From the NCBI GenBank assembly GCA_041391485.1, contig JAWKNY010000013.1, forward strand, positions 30,110 through 94,109: 64,000 nucleotides of DNA, in the 5' to 3' direction. The position numbers and the translations under genes were made by a program. Numbering within the stretch: the first letter of the stretch is position 1; every line of letters begins with the position of its first letter. Positions 36,261 to 46,011 of the stretch are shown here, piece by piece. Under the pieces are notes generated by a model. That model was not told the origin of the DNA. It saw only the letters and a program-made list of their open reading frames with translations, and did not search any database. Source of the stretch: JACKAF01 sp041391485. Lineage in GTDB: Bacteria > Bdellovibrionota > FAC87 > UBA2466 > JACKAF01.

Positions 36261-38230
36261 CTAGTCCCGTCGCAAGGTGCGGAACCAGACGTCCACTATT
36301 TTGCGCGGGTTCCATTGCATCCAGAAGCGCTTCCAAAAGATGGAGCGCTGGCGCGTCTCGTTGCCGTAGGGGTCAACTTCACTGATATCGACATAGTCGA
36401 GATCAATGGCCGCCACTCGGCTTTCGTCTAGGGTACTTACCTCCCCCCAATCCACACGAGCGTCTCGGTTCAAATCGCGCCACAAGCGCAATTCTTTCCA
36501 CATCGGATCATTGGCATCCATGCGGTTATCCCGGTTCGCATCTAACTCTTTGAGGGCTTCAAAGCCGTTATCCGCTCGGCTACCGTTCCTAAGGCGAGTG
36601 GCACTACCAAACAGCTCGGCACCGCTATCCACCTCACCGTTGTCATTGATGTCTCGAATGAGGAAAGCTTCATCCTCACCCGCGGTCCAACCCGTAAAGA
36701 CTGGGTAACCATCGTCATTGAGATCGAAGATCACACCGTCTTCTGCGGCGCTGAGCTTGATGCCATCGCCGTTGAGATCCATCACGAGCGGGCTGTACTG
36801 CATTTCGCACATATCCGGATCCCCGGCTCGCGTAAAATGCCGACCTGCCCACACATCGAGCCGCAAGGATCGCGGGACGTTCTTGCCCGTAAAGCTCACT
36901 TCTCGCACCGTCAGAGGGTTCTCTTTCTCGTCGCTACACATGCCGTCCAAGTCCTTGTCATCACAAACGGAGACGCGGACCACAACGCTTTGCCACGACT
37001 GAGGGTACAACGTCTTTAGTAAGTCCCGATCAAAACGAATCTCACGCTCGTGCGGGCCTTCAAAGAGGTTCACGTTGCGCAAGTCCACACTCTTGATCAC
37101 CAGACGCTCCTTGTAGGTCGTCGGATAGCCCAAGTACGAGAACCCTGCGTACAGAGTTCCCTGCGTTGCGCTCGTGTAGCTCTTGAACCAGGTGCTCAGA
37201 AAACTCTTCTGCTCCTTCTTGTTCATGCTAGCGAGATTTTGATTTGAGTAGGCTTCTACCGGTTTGTAGGACTCAAAGCTGATAATGGGGTTTTCCGCCT
37301 CTTCAAAGAAGATCCAATAGTTCCACCCGCTGCGCATGACGGAACACACGCGACCGATTTCGATATCCATCGGAGTGCCAACGTTACCGCTGTCGCCACC
37401 CGTACCACCGGTGTCTCCGCCCGGGATGTTCCCGCCGTCCGATCCAGAGGTGTCCCCCCGGTCGTGCCATTCGCAATATCTCCACCGTCGTTTCCAGACG
37501 TGTCTCCACCGGTACTGCTTCCGCCCGTCGTGTCTCCGCCCGAACTTCCACCGGTCGATCCACCCGTGGTGCCTCCAGCCACATCACCGGTACCACCGCC
37601 CGTAGTGCCCCCGGTATCACCGCTTCCTGAACCTGAAGTATCCGATCCACCGGTCGTTCCACCTGCTATGGTACCGCCGTCATTTCCATTTCCACCGGTG
37701 TCCCCTCCAGGGATGGTGCCACCGTCGTTACCTGAGGTGCTGCCGCCGGTCGTGCCCCCCGCAATGGTGCCGCCGTCATTTCCGGAGGTATCACCCCCGG
37801 TGCTTCCACCCGTGGGGTCTCCCGTTGAGCCGCCCGTAGCGTCTCCACCAGTCGTCCCGCCCGCTACGTCGCCCGTGTCACCACCTGTAGTCCCACCCGT
37901 GCTACCGCCGGTATCGCCACCGCCGATCGTACCGGTGTCTCCACCTGTAGTACCGCCATTGGGATCGGGAATCGTACCGGAATCGCCGTTGCTACCGGAA
38001 TTTCCGCCACCAGGAATAAAACCGCCGTCACCTGCGGTGGTGTCGGCATTTGTTGCTCCGGCAAGAACGCCGGCAGCTAATTCATTTTGATAGAACGTAC
38101 TGCGCGCCAGTTCGGCTTCGGCCTCTTGCGAACGCATCCGCCCGCAACCGATCACCACAAAGAGGGAGAGTGCACACACCCCCACGCTCTTCCAGTTACC
38201 CCCCTTTCCAATAACAAAGTGCCTATTCAT
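36261..38230 (-). CDS. Lipoprotein with Gly-rich tandem repeats and C-terminal RTX-type calcium-binding domain, one frameshift
   Basis: ATG at 38230 with GGAGGTAG upstream. The signal ends with a lipobox (LSLFVVIGC). Residues ~65-260 are a low-complexity region of Gly, Thr, Asp and Ser repeats. The frame breaks near 37455, in or beside a run of six C. The C-terminal frame starts DIEIGRVCSVMRSGWNYW and ends in a domain known from RTX/FrpC-type proteins: SPLVMDLNGDGIKLSAAEDG, GWTAGEDEAFLIRDINDNG, ELFG, NGFEALKELDANRDN and LRLWRDLNRDARVDWGEV, with several calcium-type DxNxD turns. About 655 residues in total. It lies 24 bp downstream of the VWA lipoprotein gene, so one operon, ended by the terminator at 36185-36229. 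Confidence 0.8.
37390..38050 (-). repeat. In-gene tandem repeats encoding a Gly/Thr/Asp-rich region
   Basis: Degenerate short repeats coding for units such as GGTTGGSTGG, SGNDGGTIAGGTTGG and GDTGDVAGG, about 200 residues in all. Unit length and order vary, which suggests expansion by unequal recombination or slippage. It probably forms a flexible, surface-exposed stalk between the lipid anchor and the C-terminal domain. Assembly or length error is possible here. Confidence 0.85.
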
Positions 38231-38254
38231 GGCTACCTCCATGGAAAGATTTAT

Positions 38255-39265
38255 TTAAGCGCCAGTTTGTTCGGTGTAGAGAATTTCAATCGTTTGGCCG
38301 TTTTGCGGAATTGAGTTTCCGGTGAAGACGATAGAATTCGTGCTGGATTCGTAGACAAAGCCGTCGTCTTCCGAATACGGAATCTCGACGTTATCCACAT
38401 AAACTGCGATATTACTACCAGAAGCCTGGTTAGAAAGCGGGAAACGCACACCCAAGTCGGCAATCACGCGCGCGATGTTGTTGTAGCTTTCCATTACTTC
38501 GGCCGGGCAGATGCTGCCACTTTGTCCGGTTTCAACGGCTGCCTGGACTTCCATGTAACGAAGCCCAAAACTAAAAGGCGTACAGCTGCTTGTCTCAGGC
38601 ACACCTACAATGGGGAACATCATCACCGAAGTGCCACCGGCAGCTAAACCATCCTTGAAGAAATTGATGTAGCGGGAGGTAGGGTATACCACATCGTTGG
38701 GATTGGTTTCAGGTTCTTCCCCAAAACAGTTGGACTGACAAGAGTAGTCGTCTTCGTCCGTGAGAAAAATCACAATAAGCGGAACACCCGAGCGCATGAA
38801 AAGAGAGCCCTGGTTTTGAACCGCTTTGTAAGCGCTTTCCAAACCTTGCTCCCAGAAACTCGTCGCCGTATTTTGAACGTTATTGACGATAGCGGCGAAA
38901 TCTCCAATGGGGTTTACTGAAGCACTGGAGACGACTTTTTGACCACCGGGGCTTTGTACCAACGCACCCGCATGACTGATGTAGTCGGTCGTCGTAGCGG
39001 CCATGCGGTAATCGATGGCTTTTCGGCTGTTCAGAATGTTCATGAATACGTTTAGGTTGTCGACCACCTGGGTTCGGACGGGGATCATACTGTTGGAGTT
39101 ATCGAAAACCCAAAGAAAGTCGTATCGGCTGCTGGCGGACAATTGAACAAAGACGTCGCTCTTCAAAACGTTTGACGTGAAGCGGGTGTCCTGGCTGCAT
39201 CGGGCCGTCAATAAGAGACAAAGCGCAACGCTTACAAGTCTTATACTTTGTTTGCCGGGTTTCAT
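38255..39265 (-). CDS. VWA-domain lipoprotein
   Basis: 336 residues from ATG at 39265 (GAAGGAG upstream), with lipobox ALCLLLTARC. The VWA fold starts YDFLWVFDNSNSM, an adhesion-site DxSxS variant with DNSNS, and includes MAATTTDYISH and VPLIVIFLTDEDDYSCQSNC (Asp of the third motif). VDNSxSM-type lipoproteins are common in predatory and myxobacterial genomes. Four or more Cys in the second half may form disulfides. The last ~70 residues (PLSNQASGSNIAVYVDNVEIPY) look like a small beta domain. First gene of a two-gene operon with the Gly-rich lipoprotein. Confidence 0.82.
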   Translation of the reverse strand: MKPGKQSIRLVSVALCLLLTARCSQDTRFTSNVLKSDVFVQLSASSRYDFLWVFDNSNSMIPVRTQVVDNLNVFMNILNSRKAIDYRMAATTTDYISHAGALVQSPGGQKVVSSASVNPIGDFAAIVNNVQNTATSFWEQGLESAYKAVQNQGSLFMRSGVPLIVIFLTDEDDYSCQSNCFGEEPETNPNDVVYPTSRYINFFKDGLAAGGTSVMMFPIVGVPETSSCTPFSFGLRYMEVQAAVETGQSGSICPAEVMESYNNIARVIADLGVRFPLSNQASGSNIAVYVDNVEIPYSEDDGFVYESSTNSIVFTGNSIPQNGQTIEILYTEQTGA

Positions 39266-39625
39266 ACCCCAACTCCTTCTAATCATCCCCGGCTCCGCCG
39301 AGGGCGCTTACGCTAGAGTTTTGTCGAATGCGTTTAGGTGTCCGAACCTGTTGGTGAGAGCACTTGCAGAGAATCGTAAACTCTCACGTACATGATAGCT
39401 CCGCCTCGATCGCGATTTCAAAAGGCAGTCGAAAACAGGGGGGATCGGGACCCCGAAAGCACATAAAAACACTGGTATTTTTTCGAATATCTTGTTTTCA
39501 GCAACATAGTCTTAACAATTTTACTTATTGAAATTATTGGGTTTTTGACGATTTTTGAGGCCCCGGAACTTTTGACTCGTTTCATGAAAACTTTCTACAA
39601 TTGAAGTGCGTGAGGAGGTTTGCTT
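39266..39625. other. Divergent intergenic region with promoters, no gene
   Basis: The 360 bp between the VWA lipoprotein and PilZ genes hold no convincing ORF. The half nearer the PilZ gene (39460-39600) is clearly more AT-rich than the flanks and contains the promoter listed separately. A promoter for the leftward lipoprotein operon must also lie here, but I cannot place it with confidence. Confidence 0.7.
39572..39601 (+). promoter_or_regulatory. Sigma-70-type promoter for the PilZ gene
   Basis: TTGACT at 39572-39577 and TACAAT at 39596-39601 with an 18-bp spacer, 24 bp before the ATG. The region is AT-rich. Both hexamers match the consensus at five of six positions. Confidence 0.6.
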
Positions 39626-40009
39626 ATGGCTAACCAACCGAAGAAACAAGGATCGAATTTGAATACGAACAAGCAGCGCGCTTTCCAACGAGTGAATCTA
39701 CCGGGACGGGTCTACATCCATGACGAGAACCGCTTGTTCATCGCCCCCCTGAATAACATCAGTGCGGGTGGAATCTTTATCGATGGCCTCACGTCTATCG
39801 CAGAAGGCGTAGAAGTGAAAATCGTGGTCAAGTCTCCCACACTTCAGCGCAGCATCCAGGCCTGTGGTCACGTCGTACGAGTAGAAAAGAATGGCCGAGT
39901 CGGGCTTGCCGTACAGTTCAAGGCAATCACCAAGGACACACAAGTCGTGATTCAAGATTCAGTGGATCGCGCCCAGTACAAAGCCGTGCAGGCAAAGCTA
40001 GCAGCTTAG
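39626..40009 (+). CDS. PilZ domain protein (c-di-GMP receptor candidate)
   Basis: 127 residues from the ATG at 39626, chosen because GAGGAGG lies eight bases upstream; an in-frame TTG at 39620 is less likely. The c-di-GMP-binding motifs are RAFQR (RxxxR) and NNISAGG (the D/NxSxxG motif), followed by the PilZ barrel (VEVKIVVKSP, ACGHVVRVEKNGRVGLAVQF). It would change conformation on binding c-di-GMP and act on a partner. The next gene, 20 bp away, encodes a very large exported TPR protein, so the pair may form a functional unit. Confidence 0.9.
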   Translation: MANQPKKQGSNLNTNKQRAFQRVNLPGRVYIHDENRLFIAPLNNISAGGIFIDGLTSIAEGVEVKIVVKSPTLQRSIQACGHVVRVEKNGRVGLAVQFKAITKDTQVVIQDSVDRAQYKAVQAKLAA

Positions 40010-40029
40010 ATTTACTTAATTGGGGGGGG

Positions 40030-43000
40030 ATGGAAATGAAACGGCATAGAAAGTATCAGAAGCATACATTCTTAGTAGTGCTCGGGTGTGCCGTTTTCGC
40101 GGGAGCCCCTTCGCTCGCAGATAGCTTAAAGAGTCGCATTAAAATCACCAAGCGCAGTGAACTACGATTTACAGGTACAGAAGACAGCCCGGAGATTTCT
40201 CTGGATAAACTGGAGCTACTAAACCGCAAACGCCGCGCCCTCATTCAAGATATTAAGAAGTTCATCCTGGAAGCCCGCAACGGTTCGCAGAAAAAAGAGC
40301 TGAACATGCGGCTCGCCTCCTTATATATGGAGGATTACTACGCGACGCTCGCCGAAGCCCAGCAGAGCTATTCCGAAAAGCTTGAGGCCTACGACAAGCT
40401 CCCTGAGGACGTCAGAAAAAAGACGCCCGCCCCTGTCGTGGACCACTCCGAAGCCAACTCGTCTTTGAAAAAGGCCCGTTCGCTATTCACCTCCATGCTC
40501 AAGGGAAAACAACGGCACGAACGAGGCGATGAGATCCTGTATTTCATGGCTTCCACCTCACTCGACCTAGGCCGGAGCAAAGAGGGAATCGCGTATTTTA
40601 AGCGACTTGCCCGCGAGTACCCAAAATCAAAATACGTGCACGAAGCGAACGTGCATCTAGGCGATTTTTACTTTGATAACGCACGCTGGGCTACCTCTTC
40701 GGACTACTACAAGAAGATCATCAGCGCGAAGTACGAACCGCTACTTCCCTATTCCATCTACAAAAGAGCCTGGGCCCAATATAACTTGGGCGATCACAAG
40801 GGATCTCTCAACGGTTTTAAATGGGTCATCTCGCACGAAAGCTCCGACAGCACCTCGCTACGCCTTAAAGGCGAAGCCATCCGCGACGTTGCGCTCCCGT
40901 TTGTGGAGCTGGGCCTTCTTGAAGAGTCCATTAAGTTTTATAAGAGCGTAGGAAATCCCTATACTCGCGCTGGCCTTGAAAACATGGCGAGTGTTTACCA
41001 GGAAAAAGGGAAGCACGGTTCTGCCATTACGTTATGGAAAGAGCTTCTGCGGGGCAATCCCAACCATGAAAAGAACCCCGAATATGATTTGGATATCATT
41101 GAATCCTACCGCCTGGCCAACGCCACTGACAAAGCGGTGCACCACCTTTTTGACCGCTTGCCCGCGTATTCCAAAAACTCCAGCTGGTACGAGCTGAACG
41201 CACGCGATCCCAAGGTCGTCGCCTCCGTGAGAGATAGCTTTGAGGAAATGGCACGAAAAATGGCTTTTGAAAGCCACGCTACCGCACAGAAGTTGAAAAA
41301 AGCTCATCTTTACGAGATTGCGCGCAAGCTTTACACCGAGTACCTGGAGCACTTTGACAAGACGACAGACGCCCCGAAGATTCGCTTTTATCTAGCGGAA
41401 ATTCTCTACAAGAACAAAGACTACCTTCCCGCCGCCCAGCACTACTACCAGGTGTATGAAAACCCGCATGCGGGTAAGCTCCGCGCCGACGCCATCGAGT
41501 ACGCGCTGACAGCTCTCGACAGACAGCTCAATATCGAACGCAAGAAGCAAGGTTTGGCCGCTATCAACTCCAAGTCCAACACGAAGCTGACGGCAAATTT
41601 AGAGGAACCCCTTAAGTTATTGCCCTACAGCAACACAGAGTTGGCTTTCCTCAAGATTGCGCAAGAGTACTTGAAGCAGTTCCCCAAGACCAAACAAGCG
41701 CCGGACATTCTGTACTCAGACTCTTATCTTCGCTACGTACACCATGAGATCGATCCCGCGTACGAAGGATTCTGGAACTTTGTAAAGACCTATCCCAAGC
41801 ACCCCTCCGCCTACAGTGCGGCACATTTGATCCTCGACATCTTAAATCGTCGCAAGGACTACCCCAAGCTCATTGCCGCAGCTAAGCAGTTTAATCAAAC
41901 TCCCGGGTTGGCGTTGCCTAAATTCAAGGCGGAAGTGGCTTCGATTCTGCGCCAAACCGAACTCAAGATGGTCCAGCTCATTGAGCAAAAAGGAGACTAC
42001 AAAAAAGCGGCCTACGCGTACGTCGAATACACGAAGGAGTACGGAGCCCAGGACCCGGCCCTTTTTGAAAAAGCCCTCTACAACGCGGCTATCAACTTCA
42101 CCAAGGCCGACATGCCGCTTCAGGCTGTGGAAACCGAAGAGCGCTTCTTGCGACGGTTTCCCAAGAGTCAGTACCGCAAAACGATGGTGCTGAACGTTGC
42201 AAAAACGTACGAGCTTCTCGCGAAGTTCGATAAAGCCGCTCAATACTTCGAGCGCTTTGCAGGAGATTATCCCAAAGATCCGCAAACCAAGACCGCGCTA
42301 CGCCTAGCCGGCCTCTACTGGTGGGGCTCGGGTGAAAACGATCGCGCGCATAAAAACATGCTGCGGTTCTTGCAGACTTACGGCAGCCCGGAAGATCAGC
42401 AGATGATTGAGCAGGACCTCGTGAGCTTATACGAATCTCAGAATGCGCTCCCTCAGCTTATCCAGCTCTACGATCGCAAGCGCAACACGCGCGGGGTTTC
42501 CTGGACTCAGTACGTAAATTACTCGGTCAAGATTGGGGATCTACAGAGCGGGCGCCAGCCTCAGGCGGCGGCCCAAACCTTTGAAGGCGCTTTGCGCATC
42601 GCCAACGCCCACCGTGACAGCTTGAAGCAATCTCCCGAAGGGACCGAAGCTTTGGGTAAACTTCTCTTTTGGTCTGTCGCCGGTTATGAGAACCGTTTTT
42701 ACCGAATTCCGCTCAACCGCCTAGCGAACTTGCAAAACAACTTGCAGGCTAAAATCGGCATGCTCAAGAATTTAGAAACCCAGTACCGCAATGTCGCGAG
42801 CTCAGGCAGCGGTGAGTGGGGCATCGGGGCAATGTACAAGACCGCAGCGGCCTACCGCCACATGGCCCAAGCCGTGCTACAAGCGCCTGTGCCTTCAGAG
42901 CTGAAAGCGGCGCAACTGGATGAGTACCGAGAAGAGGTCCGGAAAACCATCGTGAACCCCTTCCAGGAAAAAGCGCTGGCTTTTGCCGAGCAGTGCCTGG

Positions 43001-44104
43001 ATAAAGCACAAGAACTCAATGTTTTCTCCCCCTACACTTCGCGCTGTCAGTCTATCGCGGCGGCGCTCCAACCCAAACGGTACCCGGCGGTACGCACGTT
43101 CTATCTACCTCCGATGCATACAGCTTTGATGCTGCCAGATTCCAAAGAGTCTAAAATTGAACGCGGAAAGATCAAGGTTTACGCGCTCCCTCTCTTTTCA
43201 ACGGGTCTCTTTCAAGGGGAACGCCGACGCGGCCTTGCAAGCGAAGGTTCCAGCTCCGTGTTTGATCCCAGCAATGGGGATGACAACCAGGACGTTTCAC
43301 CCAAGGCTCTTAGCTACTCGCTTCTTTCGCAGCTAAGAGAGAAGGCTCTCATCGAAGATCGCGATGGCGAGCGCCCGGGAACCAAAGAAGCCCCGACGTT
43401 TTCTTACCTAAACTTAATGCGGCTTACCGATCCGAGGCGCGCTGTGAAGCTCATTCAAGAAGCGATTGAAGGCGACCCCAACAACGAAGCGTTACACAAC
43501 CTGCTTGGCCTTGCGCAGATGGAAAAAGGCAATCTACCGGCGGCAAAGATCACCTGGCTGGCGCTTACCGCGCGCGGGGTGAAGAACCCAGCGCTCTGGA
43601 ATAACTTAGGCGTGGCCCTCAGCATGGAAGGACGGGAGCGAGACGCTATCGAATACTTCCAGCAAGCCATTCTTATGGATAAGCCAAAAGAAGCGTTGGC
43701 CAACCTAGGCTTTATCGCGCTGAAGTACTACAACGGCTTTGAGGCGAAAAAGTATTTTGAACGCGCTTTGGATATCGGAAAGTCCGATCCCGCGACTCGG
43801 ATCGGTCATAGCGTGGCCCTTTTGCAGAACCGCGAGATTGAAGCCTCCATGGAAGTCTTGCCTGAGGCTCACCAAACGTTACCGCAACGATCCTTACGCC
43901 CGCTTGTCCTTGGCTTACATGCTGATTGACGTCGCCAAAGAGCGCGACACGGCTTCGCATGTGCTTAAAGACTACATGGAAAAGCACTCGGCGGAGAATG
44001 ATCCCAGTTTCCGTAAAGCACTCAGCGAGGCCCGCGACGGCAGCGCCCTGCCCGGCCTCGACTCCGAGCGCACCACCACCACGGAACTCCCCGATATCGA
44101 ATAA
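40030..44104 (+). CDS. Very large exported TPR-repeat protein, one frameshift near the C-terminus
   Basis: About 1357 residues. The signal peptide is in KHTFLVVLGCAVFAGAPSLADS. The whole mature part is helical with many TPR-like units, e.g. ILYFMASTSLDLGRSKEGIAYF, KYVHEANVHLGDFYFDNARW, and near the end NEALHNLLGLAQMEKGNLPA and PALWNNLGVALSMEGRERDA. The intact frame ends at 43929, but the last TPRs continue in another frame from about 43860 (KRYRNDPYARLSLAYMLIDVAKERD) to TAA at 44104. The length and periplasmic TPR layout recall gliding- or envelope-machinery scaffolds of deltaproteobacteria, but I cannot name it. The palindromic element copy B starts at the base after the stop. Confidence 0.85.
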
Positions 44105-44191
44105 GTACCACGTTCCCTTTGGCACATCCCTGTGGATTGTTTTGGCCCTTACGGGTTTATCCACAGCCTTGTCAAAAAAGGAACGTGGTAC
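44105..44191 (+). repeat. Dispersed palindromic element, copy B (most complete)
   Basis: It begins at the base after the TAA of the TPR gene with GTACCACGTTCC and ends with its inverse GGAACGTGGTAC. Inside lie CATCCCTGTGGATTG and TTATCCACAGCCTTGTCA as partial inverted arms around a spacer of about 22 bases. It contains one exact DnaA-box 9-mer (TTATCCACA). The outer 12 bases of both ends pair perfectly. It could act as a transcription terminator, a protein-binding site or a small non-autonomous mobile repeat. Confidence 0.9.
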
Positions 44192-44271
44192 CTTTTGACT
44201 GTCGCATAACTTTTATTACCGGCGCTCGTTGGCTTGGCCCGAGATCGGGCCTGTGCTATCTTTCTATTCGC

Positions 44272-44577
44272 ATGACGATTCGAGAAACGATTGAGGCCCG
44301 GCTGGCGGCGTTTAACCCGCACTACCTGCTGGTCGAGGATGAGAGCCACTCCCACAACGTCCCTGCGGGGGCGGAGTCGCATTTTAAGGTGATTCTGGTG
44401 AGCCCCCAGTTCGAAGGGAAGCGTCTACTGGAGCGCCACCGCAGCGTGAACAGCGCCCTTTCCGATTTACTGAAAACACGCATCCATGCGCTTGCCCTAC
44501 ACACTTTTACCGAAAAAGAATGGCAGCAAAAACACTCAACCGAGTCCCCACCCTGTTTGGGCGGCTCAAAGGAATAA
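44272..44577 (+). CDS. BolA family protein
   Basis: 101 residues from ATG at 44272. The BolA signature is clear: HFKVILVSPQFEGKRLLERHR followed by VNSALSDLL and HALALHTFTEKEW. The invariant His of the FEGKxxxxRHR motif is present. BolA proteins partner with monothiol glutaredoxins in Fe-S handling and influence envelope and biofilm traits. A longer open frame begins at 44119 inside the palindromic element but lacks BolA similarity upstream. The stop is two bases before the aldehyde dehydrogenase ATG, so the two are cotranscribed. Confidence 0.92.
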   Translation: MTIRETIEARLAAFNPHYLLVEDESHSHNVPAGAESHFKVILVSPQFEGKRLLERHRSVNSALSDLLKTRIHALALHTFTEKEWQQKHSTESPPCLGGSKE

Positions 44578-44579
44578 CA

Positions 44580-45959
44580 ATGGACGCAACTGAGATCGAT
44601 CACCTACGCCGCAAACACCGTGCCTTTTTTCACTCAGGCAAAACCCTTCCCCTGGAGTTCAGACTCCAACAAATTGCAAAACTTTGCGAGGCCGTGAAAT
44701 CCCGTGAGACCGCGATCCTTGCGGCCCTACGCAAGGACCTCAACAAACCCGTGGTCGAGGCCTACGGCGGCGAGCTAGGTGTTTTCTTTGAGGAGCTTAA
44801 GCTCATCCGCAAAAAGCTCAGCAGCTGGATGCGTCCCAAAAGGGTGCCGACACCGGTCGCCCACTTCCTAGCTTCCAGCCACCTGTATCCCGAACCCCTC
44901 GGCACCGTGCTGATTATCGCCCCGTGGAACTACCCCTTCCAGCTTGTGATTTCGCCACTGCTTGGCGCTATCGCCGCTGGCAACACCGTCGTTTTGAAAC
45001 CGTCAGAACTCGCTCCTGCGACTTCAGCGGTAATTGAAGAGCTTGTGAAAAGCACCTTTGATCCCGACTACGTGGCCTGCGTGCAAGGCGGGGTTGAGGT
45101 GACAACCAATCTTCTCTCCGCTCCCTGGGATCACGTATTTTTCACCGGCAGCCCTGCCGTCGGTAAAATTGTCATGCAAGCGGCGGCAAAGCACCTGACT
45201 CCGGTCACGCTCGAACTGGGCGGTAAAAGCCCGTGCCTCATCGATACCGGTGTCCCGATTAAATTGACCGCACGCCGCATCGCCTGGGGAAAGTTTTTCA
45301 ATGCGGGCCAAACCTGCATCGCTCCCGACTACGTGCTCGTTCCCAAGAACATGCGGGAGGAATTGCTGGCGTCGCTCAAGGAAGTCCTCGTCGAGTTCTA
45401 TGGAGAAGATCCGGAAAAAAGCGCGGATTACGGGCGCATTATCAACGAACGCCACTTTTCTCGCCTCACCAAGCTAATGGAAGGGGCGAGTGTGTATTGC
45501 GGAGGCCAAACGAACCCAGAGCAGCGTTACCTCGCGCCAACGATTCTGTCGCCGGTAGAGTGGTCCGATCCGGTGATGCAGGATGAGATCTTTGGTCCCA
45601 TCTTGCCGGTCTTGGAGTACGAAGACCTCGAAGAGGCCATCTCGCAAATCCAAGCCCACCCCAAGCCGCTTTCTCTGTACTTCTTTTCGAAGGATACCGC
45701 CAAACAGGAAGCCGTTCTTAAGCGCGTTTCCTTCGGCGGTGGGTGCATTAACGACACGCTCATGCATTTGGCAAACCCGCACCTCCCGTTTGGGGGCGTG
45801 GGCAACAGCGGAATGGGACGTTACCACGGCAAGTATAGCTTCGAAGCGTTTTCACATTACAAAAGCGTTTTGAACAAGTCCTTCCTCGTCGATATCCCGC
45901 TCCGGTATCAGCCCTACAAAGGCAAAGACGGACTGGTGAAGCGGCTTTTTAGCGCATAA
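44580..45959 (+). CDS. Aldehyde dehydrogenase, class 3-like
   Basis: 459 residues from ATG at 44580 (AAAGGA upstream). NAD(P)-dependent oxidation of aldehydes, probably medium- or long-chain fatty or aromatic ones as in class 3 enzymes, which have this shorter N-terminus. Catalytic residues are N117 in APWNYPF, E212 in TLELGGKSP and C246 in FFNAGQTCIAPDY. The C-terminal segment PFGGVGNSGMGRYHGKYSFEAFSH is typical of the class. The tail carries a hydrophobic/basic stretch but no clear membrane anchor. It follows bolA directly and ends at a bidirectional terminator. Confidence 0.93.
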   Translation: MDATEIDHLRRKHRAFFHSGKTLPLEFRLQQIAKLCEAVKSRETAILAALRKDLNKPVVEAYGGELGVFFEELKLIRKKLSSWMRPKRVPTPVAHFLASSHLYPEPLGTVLIIAPWNYPFQLVISPLLGAIAAGNTVVLKPSELAPATSAVIEELVKSTFDPDYVACVQGGVEVTTNLLSAPWDHVFFTGSPAVGKIVMQAAAKHLTPVTLELGGKSPCLIDTGVPIKLTARRIAWGKFFNAGQTCIAPDYVLVPKNMREELLASLKEVLVEFYGEDPEKSADYGRIINERHFSRLTKLMEGASVYCGGQTNPEQRYLAPTILSPVEWSDPVMQDEIFGPILPVLEYEDLEEAISQIQAHPKPLSLYFFSKDTAKQEAVLKRVSFGGGCINDTLMHLANPHLPFGGVGNSGMGRYHGKYSFEAFSHYKSVLNKSFLVDIPLRYQPYKGKDGLVKRLFSA

Positions 45960-45960
45960 A

Positions 45961-45999
45961 AAAAGGGCCCGCCTCAAAGAAGCGGACCCTTCTTATTTT
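45961..45999. terminator. Bidirectional terminator between convergent genes
   Basis: Ten-base arms AAGGGCCCGC and GCGGACCCTT around an 8-9 base loop, with A runs on the left and T-rich sequence on the right. One position is C-A on the plus strand and G-U on the minus strand. It serves the aldehyde dehydrogenase gene and the convergent 46012-46686 gene. Confidence 0.85.
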
Positions 46000-46011
46000 G
46001 GAATGCACTTT

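Noticed and set aside
37390..38050. Possible CRISPR array
   Set aside because: The repeats are short, degenerate and in frame within a coding sequence, with no spacers of regular length and no cas genes.
37464..38090. 208-codon plus-strand Pro/Val-rich ORF
   Set aside because: It is the complement of the Gly/Thr repeat region of the lipoprotein gene; proline codons arise from reversed glycine codons.
34879..44191. Palindromic elements as insertion sequences or an origin of replication
   Set aside because: No transposase gene is nearby, each copy is under 100 bp, and each holds one DnaA box rather than a cluster with an AT-rich unwinding region and dnaA or dnaN.
44119..44271. N-terminal extension of the BolA gene
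   Set aside because: The extension reads through the palindromic element and has no BolA similarity; the family starts at the ATG at 44272.
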